From contig NZ_JABGBW010000001.1 of the NCBI RefSeq assembly GCF_014229965.1, forward strand, positions 201,769-265,768: 64,000 nt of DNA, in the 5' to 3' direction. The notes under the pieces were generated by a model, which was not told the DNA's origin, made no database searches, and worked only from the letters and a program-made list of their open reading frames with translations. The translations under genes and the position numbers were made by a program. This stretch comes from Peptostreptococcus canis (GTDB lineage Bacteria; Bacillota; Clostridia; Peptostreptococcales; Peptostreptococcaceae). Shown here one piece after another: positions 1 through 8,016 of the stretch; the stretch's first letter is position 1; every line of letters starts with the position of its first letter.

Positions 1-28
1 GAATAACAACAAGAAGTCTTTTTATGTA

Positions 29-57
29 TTGACAAATTGCGTAAGAAAGATTATAAT
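29..57 (+). promoter_or_regulatory. Consensus sigma-A promoter of the first tetR operon
   Basis: A perfect -35 box TTGACA (29-34) and a perfect -10 box TATAAT (52-57) are separated by exactly 17 bp. The operator-like palindrome begins 6 bp downstream, so it covers the predicted transcription start. A full-consensus promoter blocked by a local repressor is the usual design for TetR autoregulation. Confidence 0.85.
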
Positions 58-62
58 TCGAT

Positions 63-85
63 TATAGACTGACGGTCGGTCTATA
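63..85. promoter_or_regulatory. Putative TetR operator (23-bp imperfect palindrome)
   Basis: The 23-bp inverted repeat is centred on position 74. Its core is GACTGACGGTCGGTC, and the only non-pairing positions are the centre and one symmetric pair. It is far more GC-rich than its surroundings and matches the GAC(T/C)GAC...GTC(G/A)GTC style of many TetR sites. It sits at the predicted +1, 55 bp ahead of the tetR start codon. The operator role is inferred. Confidence 0.75.
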
Positions 86-140
86 AAAATAACGTATAAA
101 ATTAATTAGCAAATATAAACAGATACAGGGAGAGAATGAA

Positions 141-788
141 ATGAGAGTTGTAAAAGAATATGATGAGCGTAGAAATGAAATAATACAAACTGCTATAAAT
201 TTATTCATTGAAAAGGGATATGATGCGTGTAGTGTAAATGATATTTTAAAAGCTGTAGGCATTGCGAAGGGAACATTTTACTATTATTTTAAATCAAAAG
301 AAGATGTTCTGGATGCGGGTGTGGAGCAATTATCGGAAACGGTTTTTACAAGAGTAAAAGAAATTGCAAAGGATAAGCAAAGTTCTCCTGTCGATAGAAT
401 GATTAAAATTATGATGGCAATCAGACTAGATGATAAGTCTGCCGATATATTGATAGAAGAGATGCATAAGGTAAATAATGCACTGCTTCATCAGAAGACA
501 TTGGTTTCAATTTTGAATATGCTTACTCCGGTATTTGCTGATATTGTCGAAGAGGGCAATAAGTCCGGTATCTTTAATTGTCCATATCCTGAGCAATGCA
601 TGCAGATTTTATTGTCGTCTGCTTTAACTCTCCTTGATGACGGTATTTTTAATTTTGACAGAGAAAAGGAAAAACTTATATTCCAAGCCCTTTTCTTTAC
701 GACAGAAAAAATATTGGGTGTAAGTAATAATGAAATCTCGTCAAAATTGGCTGCCATTTATGAGGTCGGCGGAGGGGAGGCTTTATGA
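141..788 (+). CDS. TetR/AcrR-family transcriptional repressor
   Basis: This 215-residue protein has the TetR layout: an N-terminal helix-turn-helix at about residues 12-58, with the typical recognition segment VGIAKGTFYYYF and the following KEDVL, then an all-helical ligand-binding domain of about 150 residues. The start is supported by an AGGGAGA ribosome binding site 7 bases upstream. The stop codon overlaps the start of the MFS gene (ATGA), so the two are translationally coupled. It probably represses its own promoter and the downstream efflux genes through the palindrome at 63-85, released by an efflux substrate. The inducer cannot be told from the sequence. Confidence 0.9.
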   Translation: MRVVKEYDERRNEIIQTAINLFIEKGYDACSVNDILKAVGIAKGTFYYYFKSKEDVLDAGVEQLSETVFTRVKEIAKDKQSSPVDRMIKIMMAIRLDDKSADILIEEMHKVNNALLHQKTLVSILNMLTPVFADIVEEGNKSGIFNCPYPEQCMQILLSSALTLLDDGIFNFDREKEKLIFQALFFTTEKILGVSNNEISSKLAAIYEVGGGEAL

Positions 789-2050
789 AAAAGTTTATGA
801 TAATATGGATTGGAGAATTAATTTCCGGTATAGGCAGTGGAATGACTGCGTTTGCATTGTCAATTTATGTTTTTGAGATGACCGGTAGTGTAAGTTCTGT
901 ATCGGTTATTGTTTTGGCAGTGTTTTTACCGACTATTTTATTGAGTCCACTGGGCGGTGTACTTGCAGATCGTTATGATAGAAGAATGCTTATGCTTATT
1001 GGTGACTTATTTTCGGGTTTGGGTGTGGTATATATTCTTTGGAATATTCATATTGGAATAAATAGTATAGTTCCTATTATTATTGGGGTGACTTTTAATG
1101 GAATCTTCGTTGCGCTACTTGAACCGTCATTTAAAGCAACTATTACGGACTTGTTGCCAAAAGAGGATTATACAAAAGCCAGCGGAATGATACAAATTGC
1201 GACAAATTCAAGATATCTCATTTCTCCGGTTTTAGCCGGAATGTTACTTACGATATATGATATAAGGCTTATTTTAATTTTGGATATCTGCACTTTTTTT
1301 GTAACAGTTATAACTATTAGTCTGGTTCGAAAATCGATAGCTAAACCTTTGAAAAAAGAAAATAGAGGTATGTTAATTGAAATAAAAGAGGGGTTTGCAA
1401 TCTTAAAATCTCATACCGGTATTCGTACTTTGGTTATACTGATGTCTGCAGTCTGTTTTTTTATAGGTTTTGTTCAAAATCTTGCTATTCCAATGATACT
1501 TGCTGTCAGTAATGCAAAAATATTGGGATTTTTAGAATCTGCATGCGCTATGGGAATGCTTGTAGGCAGTGTTATTATTGGGATATTTGGCATTAAAAAT
1601 AAGTATGTTCGTTGTTTAAGTTTGGCGGGAATGTCGGCATCTATATTTATGGCAATGACAGGCATGAGTGCCTATTTATATATAACAGGAATAGGTATGT
1701 TTTTGTTTTTTACTTCGCTTCCGTTCATCAATGCTTCTGCAGATGTTTTGGTCAGAAATAATGTGGAAAATGAAATTCAGGGAAGAGTTTGGGGTATTAT
1801 AAGTTTGCTTTCTCAAGCGGGAACTGCAATCGCATATGCTCTAAGCGGTGTAATGGCAGATTATATCTTTGAGCCCTTTTTATTAAAGGACGGTTTTTTG
1901 GCAAAAAGTGTGGGAAGTATTATTGGAGTAGGTCAGGGTAGAGGTATTGGATTTATGTTGATTATATCCGGAATTGGTATGCTTATAGCAACATTTTTGA
2001 TTGGAAAGAATAAAAATATACTGGAGCTGGAAGTTAACTGTAGTAATTAG
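785..2050 (+). CDS. MFS efflux transporter (macrolide-efflux-like)
   Basis: This 421-residue polytopic membrane protein has about 12 hydrophobic segments. The loop between helices 2 and 3 carries MFS motif A (GGVLADRYDRR, residues 57-67), and the N-terminus (WIGELISGIGSGMTAFALS) resembles MefA-like drug:proton antiporters. It overlaps the tetR stop by four bases and is followed 36 bp later by an ABC permease gene, so it is probably the second gene of a TetR-controlled export operon. The substrate is unknown. Antibiotic or antimicrobial-peptide export is the most likely role from family and context, but this is inference. Confidence 0.88.
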   Translation: MKKFMIIWIGELISGIGSGMTAFALSIYVFEMTGSVSSVSVIVLAVFLPTILLSPLGGVLADRYDRRMLMLIGDLFSGLGVVYILWNIHIGINSIVPIIIGVTFNGIFVALLEPSFKATITDLLPKEDYTKASGMIQIATNSRYLISPVLAGMLLTIYDIRLILILDICTFFVTVITISLVRKSIAKPLKKENRGMLIEIKEGFAILKSHTGIRTLVILMSAVCFFIGFVQNLAIPMILAVSNAKILGFLESACAMGMLVGSVIIGIFGIKNKYVRCLSLAGMSASIFMAMTGMSAYLYITGIGMFLFFTSLPFINASADVLVRNNVENEIQGRVWGIISLLSQAGTAIAYALSGVMADYIFEPFLLKDGFLAKSVGSIIGVGQGRGIGFMLIISGIGMLIATFLIGKNKNILELEVNCSN

Positions 2051-2086
2051 ATAATAATTGATAGTGTAATATTTAAGGGAGCAAAT

Positions 2087-4449
2087 ATGTATAGAAAACT
2101 TTTAATAAATGATTTTAAGAAAAATACATGGAGTAATGTCATATTGTTGATGTTTATAACTTTGTCAGTTGCTGTAGCGATTTCAGTAGCTATTTTATTA
2201 ACACAGCTTTTTACTTCTATTTCTTCTATGTACAGAATAGCAAATCCTCCTCATTTTTTACAGCTTCATAAGGGAGAAATATCGCAGTCAAATTTGGATA
2301 AATTTAATAGTGATTTTCAGGGATAGATCATTCTCAGACTGTTACACTCATTAATATCAATGGTAATGAGATTACAGTTTCTAATAAAAATGACAAAAAG
2401 GCTTCTTTAGAAGAATGCAGATTGGATATTGCTTTTGTAAAACAAAATAAACAATATGATGTTTTGCTTGATAAGGATAGAAAACCTTTGAAATTAAACA
2501 AAGGACAAATTGCCGTTCCTATTATTTTAGCATCAAGTTTTGATATTAATATTGGAGATACATTAACTCTTGCAAATGGAGAGATGAAAAAAGAATATAA
2601 GGTGAGCTCATATGCTTATGACGGACAAATGAATTCTACATTGACATCTTCTACATTGACATCTTCTACAAGGTTTTTAATAAGTGACCCTGATTTTGAA
2701 GACTTACTTGGGGAATCATATGAAAAAGAATATATGATAGAAACATGGTTCTCTGATAAAGCACAGGCTTCTGATTATCAAAACCTATATGAAGAAAGTT
2801 CTCTTAATTTGCCCAAGAATGGACAAGCTGTTACATACACAATGATTTTTCTTTTAAGTGCTTTAACGGATATATTTATATCGTTGATTTTTTCGCTTAC
2901 GGGAATTCTTTTGATTGTTATTTCTTTTATCTGTTTAAGATACTCAATTTTAGCCGATTTGGAAGAGGATATGAGGGAAATAGGAACAATGAAGGCTATA
3001 GGTATTCCTAAAAGTGGCATTTGTAATTTATATCTTATAAAGATAAAAATAATAGCTTTCGTTGGTTCTGTTTTTGGTTTGTTGATTGCATTACTGAGTT
3101 CAATTATGATTAATAAACATTTAAGCGGTACATTCGGTAACCAAAAATTGGAAGTAATAAATATTCTATTTACAGTTTTAATTGTAGTAATCATATATTT
3201 TATGATAGTTGTTTTTTCAAAAATAATTTTAAAAAGATTAACAAAGGTAAGTATCGTTGACCTTCTAGTAACTGAAAAAGGTTTCAACAATAAAGAGAGA
3301 TCTACTCATAGAATTGGAAAGAGTAGGCTGTTTTCTTTCGATTTTTTAGTAAGTTTACACAAAATTAGGCATGGATATGGAATTGTCTTTATATTGATGC
3401 TTATTGTCAGCTTTTTCATAATGTTGCCGTATAGAGCAGTGCAGACTATGGGGCATAATGAGTTTGTTACTTATATGGGAAGTTCGGAATATGATTTGTT
3501 GGTGGAAGTAGAGCAAGGTGAAGATATAGAAATCAAAAATAATAGAGCGAATAATATTTTGCAAAATAATAAGATGGTTAAAGAAATTGATACGTTGCGT
3601 ATTGTTCGTCTACAGGGTACTTCTGAAAATGGTGAAATTTTGGGACTACATGTAGGTATCGGTAAAAATGCGGGAAGAGGTTTAAAATATCTTTCAGGAG
3701 GTTTTCCTAATAAAGATAATGAAATAGCACTTTCATACTTAGCAGCGGATGAACTTAAAAAAGATGTCGGAGATAATGTTGAAATTGTAGATGGGAGTAA
3801 AAGTAAAAAATTTGTAGTATCCGGAATATATCAGGATGTTACCAGTGGCGGTAAAACTGCTAAAACCACTTATCCGTTTTTAAGAGCTCCATCCGTGAAA
3901 TATAGTTATGGAATTAAATTAACGGGTGATGATGCGTCAAGAATAGCCGATGATTTAAGAAAGAATCTCGGAGGTGGTTACAGTACTAAAGATATGAGCG
4001 AATTTCTAAATCAAACATTGGGAAATGTTACTTCGCAAATAAGACGGGCAGGTTATGCCGTATTTATAATTGGAATTAGCTTGAGTTGTTTAATTATGAT
4101 GCTTTTTATAAAGTTACTTTTGACTAGAGAAGGTTGTGATTTAGCTTTGAAAAAAACTATAGGTATTCCGTTATCTTCAATTAAGAAACAAGAATTATAT
4201 CCGATATTGTGTGTTGGAAGTGTGTGTTCATTTTGTGGAGTATTTTTGGCCGAATTGTTTGGCGAACAGTTAATTAGTGGTATTTTTACAATTCTTAGAA
4301 TGGGTTTAAAGGAATTTATATTTGTCGACATTCCAATATGGCAATTTGCGGTTCTTCCATTAATTTTGACAAGTGTTTTGGGTTTTGTAGGTATGTGTAT
4401 GTTGCGTCAGATAAAGAAAATAGATGTTATGAATTATATAAATGATTAG
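2087..4449 (+). pseudogene. FtsX/MacB-type ABC transporter permease, frameshifted
   Basis: The reading frame starts at 2087 (ribosome binding site AAGGGAG) and runs 79 codons to a TAG at 2324-2326. Homologous-looking coding sequence then continues without interruption in the next frame (IDHSQTVTLININGNE, from about 2323) to 4449. Adding one base in the GG run at 2321-2322 joins the halves into about 787 residues, the normal size of a permease with two FtsX modules: an N-terminal helix at 15-40, an extracellular domain, a three-helix block near 2840-3240, a second extracellular domain, and C-terminal helices. The partner ATPase follows after 14 bp. Either the gene is inactivated, phase-variable, or the base is a sequencing error. 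The second part alone lacks the first transmembrane helix. Confidence 0.8.
2634..2670 (+). repeat. 15-bp in-frame tandem repeat in the ABC permease
   Basis: The unit TTCTACATTGACATC occurs twice in full (2634-2648, 2649-2663), followed by seven bases of a third copy. It encodes repeated STLTS residues in the extracellular domain. Because the unit is a multiple of three, slippage would change loop length without breaking the frame. Confidence 0.85.
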
Positions 4450-4463
4450 AGGTGGAAAAAGAG

Positions 4464-5213
4464 ATGGGAAATAGTATATTTGAAATAGTTAATATGTGTA
4501 AGGATTATAATGATAATGAAATTTTAAAAAATATCTCTTTTAAAATCCAAAAGGGTGAATTTATATCTGTTATGGGAAGATCGGGTTGTGGCAAGTCTAC
4601 TCTGCTTTATTGTATAAGCGGAATGGATAGACCGACTTTCGGTAATGTGATTTTTGATGGAAATGATATGATAAATCTAAATGACAACGATATGGAAAAA
4701 TTAAGGTTAAAACATATGGGATTTATTTTTCAAAAGGCGACATTTCTTAAAAACCTGCCGATAATTGATAATATTATATTTCCTGCATTTCAGCTTGGTA
4801 AGCAAGGTCGCAAAGAGATTTTAGGAAATGCAAAGGAACTGATGAAACGACTTGATATTTTTGGAGTGGCTGAAAATGATATAAGAGAAGTTTCCGGCGG
4901 ACAATTACAGAGAGCTGCTATTTGTAGGGCTATGATTAATCAGCCAGATATATTATTTGGCGATGAACCTACAGGAGCGTTAAATTCTGCTGCAACACAG
5001 GAAGTAATGGAAGTTATGACTGAAATTAATAAGAGAGGAACTACTATTTTGATTGTTACTCATGATGCAAAGGTTGCCGTGAGAGCTGACCGGATAATTT
5101 ATCTTGAAGATGGTCAGATTAAAGAAATTTTATCTTTAGGTAAGTACACCGAAAATGATGAAGATATTCGTAGTGAGAAGATGAGAGAATGGCTTAATAA
5201 GATGAATTTTTGA
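4464..5213 (+). CDS. ABC transporter ATP-binding protein (MacB/LolD-type)
   Basis: This stand-alone nucleotide-binding subunit has about 249 residues. It carries Walker A GRSGCGKS (38-45), the signature VSGGQ (143-147), Walker B DILFGDEP (162-169) and the switch histidine in IVTHD (about 200). The EPTGALNS stretch after Walker B is typical of the MacB/LolD/BceA group that pairs with FtsX-type permeases such as the one just upstream. The ATG at 4464 is preferred because AGAGGTGG lies 8 bases ahead. An in-frame GTG at 4452 would add four residues but overlaps that ribosome binding site. Last gene of the tetR-MFS-permease-ATPase operon, ending before the terminator at 5430. Confidence 0.88.
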   Translation: MGNSIFEIVNMCKDYNDNEILKNISFKIQKGEFISVMGRSGCGKSTLLYCISGMDRPTFGNVIFDGNDMINLNDNDMEKLRLKHMGFIFQKATFLKNLPIIDNIIFPAFQLGKQGRKEILGNAKELMKRLDIFGVAENDIREVSGGQLQRAAICRAMINQPDILFGDEPTGALNSAATQEVMEVMTEINKRGTTILIVTHDAKVAVRADRIIYLEDGQIKEILSLGKYTENDEDIRSEKMREWLNKMNF

Positions 5214-5429
5214 TTTATATAATTTATATAATAACATGACTTTTACAATCAGGTGATATGTGATTCTGACGATTATAAATACATTTTTGGAAATAACAAA
5301 TTTGTATAAACCAAAATATATTTTTATCAGAAAGGAATCCAAAATAAAGTATATAGAATTTTTTTCTGTAAATTAGCTTTTTATGAATGGTTGTTGATTA
5401 GGACGTTTTTAAAATTTAAGTATTTACTA

Positions 5430-5468
5430 CAGGAGGGACTAGAAAAAACCTAGCTCTCCTGTTTTTAT
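5430..5468 (+). terminator. Rho-independent terminator after the export operon
   Basis: ACAGGAG (5430-5436) pairs with CTCCTGT (5457-5463), extended by an inner CTAG helix around an A-rich loop, and followed by TTTTT. It lies within the 5214-5607 gap between convergent gene groups. Nothing else was recognised in that gap. Confidence 0.8.
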
Positions 5469-5607
5469 AATATAGCTTAATTTTTGCATATCAATAAAAT
5501 CAATTTATAGCCAGTTTTAAAACTAATAACTAATACGTTTTTCGAAAAAAATGATCGACAACTCTCTAAAAATGGATCCCAAATTTCTAATTGTTTGTTT
5601 CCGCTTT

Positions 5608-6480
5608 TTACTTATTAGAAACAGTTTGAGCTCGATAAATATACTGACAACTATCATTATAAGTTTTTTCTTTTGGTAAAGCTCTATCATCATATACATT
5701 ATAATTTACTGTATCTGCTATTTCTAAATCTTTAAAGCAAATTGGTATTCCTGATGAAAAAATAAAACTCTTCCTGTTTTGTATTTGAAAGTGAAGATGA
5801 GGTTCCGTAGTATTTCCGGAATTTCCACATAAGGCTATTTTTTGACCTCTCTTTACTTCTTCATTTTCTTTGACTGTTATACTATTTTGTTTTAGATGTG
5901 CCAAAAATGAATATTCATTATTATTATGCTTAATAACAATATGGTTGCCGGCTAAATGTTTTATTAATGGATCTGTACCATTGTTTTGCATAATGCTTGA
6001 ATATTTTTGATTATTGTAAACTTTCACAACTAATCCGTCAGCAGGAGCCAAAATATCCTCATTATAACAATAGTATGAATTTAAGTTCATTTTATCTCCC
6101 GAGTAACTCTTTCCATTTTTGTCTAATTTAATAAAGTCATAAGCATACCTTTGTGAATTAATAGACCAAGAATGAGAAAAATCCTTGGTAACTCCACCAT
6201 TTACTACAACCCAATTACCTTTTAAGGGAAGAGAATATTTTATTTTTCCTCGATAATTTTCTAAGCTAGGTAATGGATTATCAATAATAGGTATTATGAG
6301 CATTGATAATAATTGTTCAAATGATTGTATTGTTAGTGGAAGTTTCAAAAGTAATTCTAAAATACCAAATAGCCAAAATAACCATAGCATTTTCCAAATT
6401 GAATTATCTGATATAAAAATTGGAAGTCCTAGTAAACCAAGCCATTTTAATTTTTCGACAATTTTGATAAATCTTCTCAT
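5608..6480 (-). CDS. Membrane-anchored M23-family (LytM-like) metallopeptidase
   Basis: The protein has 290 residues. The first 65 are hydrophobic with two or three predicted membrane segments. The rest is an M23 peptidase domain: QRYAYDF around Asp115 (with His103 just before, likely zinc ligands), the glycine-rich CGNSGNTTEP stretch and the catalytic/zinc HLH (228-230). M23 enzymes cleave peptide cross-links in peptidoglycan or related substrates at the cell surface. The start has a GGAGGG site 5 bases upstream. It is the last gene of a three-gene leftward unit, 20 bp after the XRE regulator. A wall-remodelling role is family knowledge; the specific trigger is unknown. Confidence 0.85.
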   Translation of the reverse strand: MRRFIKIVEKLKWLGLLGLPIFISDNSIWKMLWLFWLFGILELLLKLPLTIQSFEQLLSMLIIPIIDNPLPSLENYRGKIKYSLPLKGNWVVVNGGVTKDFSHSWSINSQRYAYDFIKLDKNGKSYSGDKMNLNSYYCYNEDILAPADGLVVKVYNNQKYSSIMQNNGTDPLIKHLAGNHIVIKHNNNEYSFLAHLKQNSITVKENEEVKRGQKIALCGNSGNTTEPHLHFQIQNRKSFIFSSGIPICFKDLEIADTVNYNVYDDRALPKEKTYNDSCQYIYRAQTVSNK

Positions 6481-6500
6481 TTCAACCCTCCATTTTCATA

Positions 6501-6698
6501 TTAGTCAATAACAGTAAAAATTTCTTCGATTTTTACTCCAAAAACATCAGCAATATTCCATGCGAGAACAAGTGATGGATTATACTTTCCTTTTTCCAGA
6601 TTTCCAATAGTCTCTCTTCTAACTTTCACTTTTTTTGCTAAATCACTTTGCGTCATATTGTGAATAGCTCTAAATTCTTTAATTCTATTTTTAATCAT
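6501..6698 (-). CDS. Small XRE-family HTH regulator
   Basis: At 65 residues it is almost nothing but a Cro/C1-type helix-turn-helix ([29 protein letters not shown]). It belongs to the short YozG/YgzD-like group that often sits beside a small membrane protein. Its start overlaps the end of the upstream membrane protein gene by 8 bp, so the two are coupled. It is the obvious candidate to bind the paired TTATGTKATAA sites at the operon promoter (7099-7133). Autoregulation is an inference from that arrangement. Confidence 0.9.
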   Translation of the reverse strand: MIKNRIKEFRAIHNMTQSDLAKKVKVRRETIGNLEKGKYNPSLVLAWNIADVFGVKIEEIFTVID

Positions 6699-7056
6699 TT
6701 TCTAGTCCTTTGCTTTCTTTATATTCATAGTAGGATGTCAAAAGAGAATAAACTATTATAGAAATAATCCAATTTACTGCAAACGCAATAATTAATGAAT
6801 TTGCTATGTTTTTTTCTAATATAAAAAAACATATTATTGTAACTGGAAGTAAAGATAAACACCCCAAATAAAAAGCATATGCAGCTGATTTATTCATGTA
6901 TTTTTCCATCATCTCATCGGGTTGAATAAAAAAATATTTAAAATAAATTGCAAAAGCAAAAAATGCAAAGAAAAATTTATTTGTTGTTATAAATCCTAAA
7001 AATCCAAATAGAGATAAAAGTCCCAAAGAGCTATAAGCTAATTTATTTAATTTCAT
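6691..7056 (-). CDS. Small four-helix membrane protein paired with the XRE regulator
   Basis: This 121-residue protein has about four hydrophobic helices (near residues 8-24, 27-44, 58-78 and 84-107) and charged ends. It resembles the small uncharacterised membrane proteins (DUF3796/DUF2178-like) commonly co-transcribed with short XRE regulators, but no motif proves membership. A GGGAGA ribosome binding site lies ahead of the ATG. It is the first gene of the leftward unit membrane protein-XRE-M23. It could sequester or modulate the regulator at the membrane, which is a hypothesis from context only. Confidence 0.75.
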   Translation of the reverse strand: MKLNKLAYSSLGLLSLFGFLGFITTNKFFFAFFAFAIYFKYFFIQPDEMMEKYMNKSAAYAFYLGCLSLLPVTIICFFILEKNIANSLIIAFAVNWIISIIVYSLLTSYYEYKESKGLEND

Positions 7057-7098
7057 AAAAGTCTCCCATTTTGTCTATAATATTATAAATTAATTTAC

Positions 7099-7133
7099 TT
7101 ATGTGATAAATACATCTCATTATGTTATAAATA
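7099..7133. promoter_or_regulatory. Paired operator-like sites, likely XRE targets
   Basis: TTATGTGATAAATA (7099-7112) and TTATGTTATAAATA (7120-7133) differ at one base and are offset by exactly 21 bp, two helical turns. Each contains the dyad TTAT-N3-ATAA. One copy overlaps the -10 box and the other lies just past the predicted start. Repressor binding is inferred. Confidence 0.6.
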
Positions 7134-7158
7134 TACCACATATTTTTTTCTTTTGCAA
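7130..7158 (-). promoter_or_regulatory. Promoter of the membrane protein-XRE-M23 operon
   Basis: On the minus strand, -35 TTGCAA (7158-7153) and -10 TATATT (7135-7130) are 17 bp apart, with a TGG extended -10 element. The predicted start falls near 7124. Confidence 0.65.
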
Positions 7159-7195
7159 TTATTTTTTAATATTTTAAAATAACTCAAAAGTCATC

Positions 7196-7224
7196 TTGAC
7201 AAATATTGAATATTGGTTTATTAT
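7196..7224 (+). promoter_or_regulatory. Promoter of the second tetR gene
   Basis: TTGACA (7196-7201) and TATTAT (7219-7224) have a 17-bp spacer. An ATG at 7206 lies between the two boxes, so it cannot be the start of translation from this promoter. Confidence 0.75.
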
Positions 7225-7265
7225 TAAATATAAATTCAGTTTTAAAAATGGAAAAGAGGGGTATT

Positions 7266-7838
7266 GTGGCACAGGTATTAAAAGAAGAGATCAGGAATAG
7301 AATACTCAATGCAGCCGAGGAAGTTTTTTATGAAAAAGATTATCGAAGTGCAAAGCTGACAGATATAGCAGATGAGGCAAATATTCCTGTTGCTCTTATT
7401 TATACTTATTTTAAAAATAAGGAAAAGCTATTTGATGCAATAGTAGATTCTATATATTTGAATATCGGTTCAGCTATTTATGAGGAAGAAGCTTTAGATC
7501 AGGGAACAGCATCTGAAAGATTTTATGAGGTTGGAGAAAAATATATTCATGAATTACTAAAGGAACGCAAAAGACTTATTATTTTAATGGATAAGAGTTC
7601 GGGAACAAGGCATGAAAGAGCAAAGCATGAACTTATCGCTCAAATGCAAAAACACATAGATATAAGTCTTAAAAGACAAGCGAAAGAGAAATATGATCCA
7701 ATGCTTGCACATATTTTAGCGAGCAATTTTACAGAAGGGCTTCTTGAAATAGCAAGGCATTATCAAAGCAAGGAATGGGCTGAAAATATGCTGAAATTGA
7801 TGGCTCAGTGTTATTATACCGGAGTAGAGTCGCTATAA
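7266..7838 (+). CDS. TetR/AcrR-family repressor controlling the ABC exporter pair
   Basis: A TetR protein of about 190 residues: N-terminal helix-turn-helix (IRNRILNAAEEVFYEKDYRS, then IPVALIYTYFKNKEKLFDAIVD) and a helical C-terminal sensor domain. The GTG at 7266 is preferred. AGAGGGG lies 4 bases ahead and the protein then begins MAQVLKEEI, the usual form for this group. An ATG at 7248 is possible, while the ATG at 7206 lies inside the promoter. It is followed by a hairpin and then by two half ABC exporters and an MptD-type S component. This layout is common in Firmicutes, where the TetR gene presumably controls the transporter genes. Confidence 0.85.
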   Translation: MAQVLKEEIRNRILNAAEEVFYEKDYRSAKLTDIADEANIPVALIYTYFKNKEKLFDAIVDSIYLNIGSAIYEEEALDQGTASERFYEVGEKYIHELLKERKRLIILMDKSSGTRHERAKHELIAQMQKHIDISLKRQAKEKYDPMLAHILASNFTEGLLEIARHYQSKEWAENMLKLMAQCYYTGVESL

Positions 7839-7926
7839 AATGTCGCACTAAGAAGTGTATTTAAATTAATATTATATTGTGGCCGATGTATTAACAATCG
7901 GATTTATTATAATTTCTATATATTAA

Positions 7927-7959
7927 AAGACTTTGCAAATTAACGCAAAGTCTTACTTT
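7927..7959 (+). terminator. Perfect hairpin between tetR and the ABC exporters
   Basis: AAGACTTTGC (7927-7936) and GCAAAGTCTT (7945-7954) form a 10-bp perfect stem with an 8-base loop, followed by a weak ACTTT run. It is probably a leaky terminator that separates tetR from the transporter genes. Confidence 0.6.
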
Positions 7960-7971
7960 AAAAAATAAAAC

Positions 7972-7985
7972 TGAATTAAAATTCA
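7972..7985. promoter_or_regulatory. Operator-like palindrome before the ABC exporter genes
   Basis: TGAATTAAAATTCA is a perfect 14-bp inverted repeat starting 45 bp before the exporter start codon. The AATTCAGTTTT stretch downstream of the tetR promoter (about 7233-7243) reappears inverted here (AAAACTGAATT), so both may be targets of the TetR protein. This is inference; AT-rich palindromes can arise by chance. Confidence 0.4.
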
Positions 7986-8016
7986 ATATTATTCAATTTT
8001 GAAAGAGGTGATTGTT

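Noticed and set aside
7206-7265. Upstream ATG start for the second TetR protein
   Set aside because: It lies between the -35 and -10 boxes of the promoter, so it cannot be in the transcript from that promoter.
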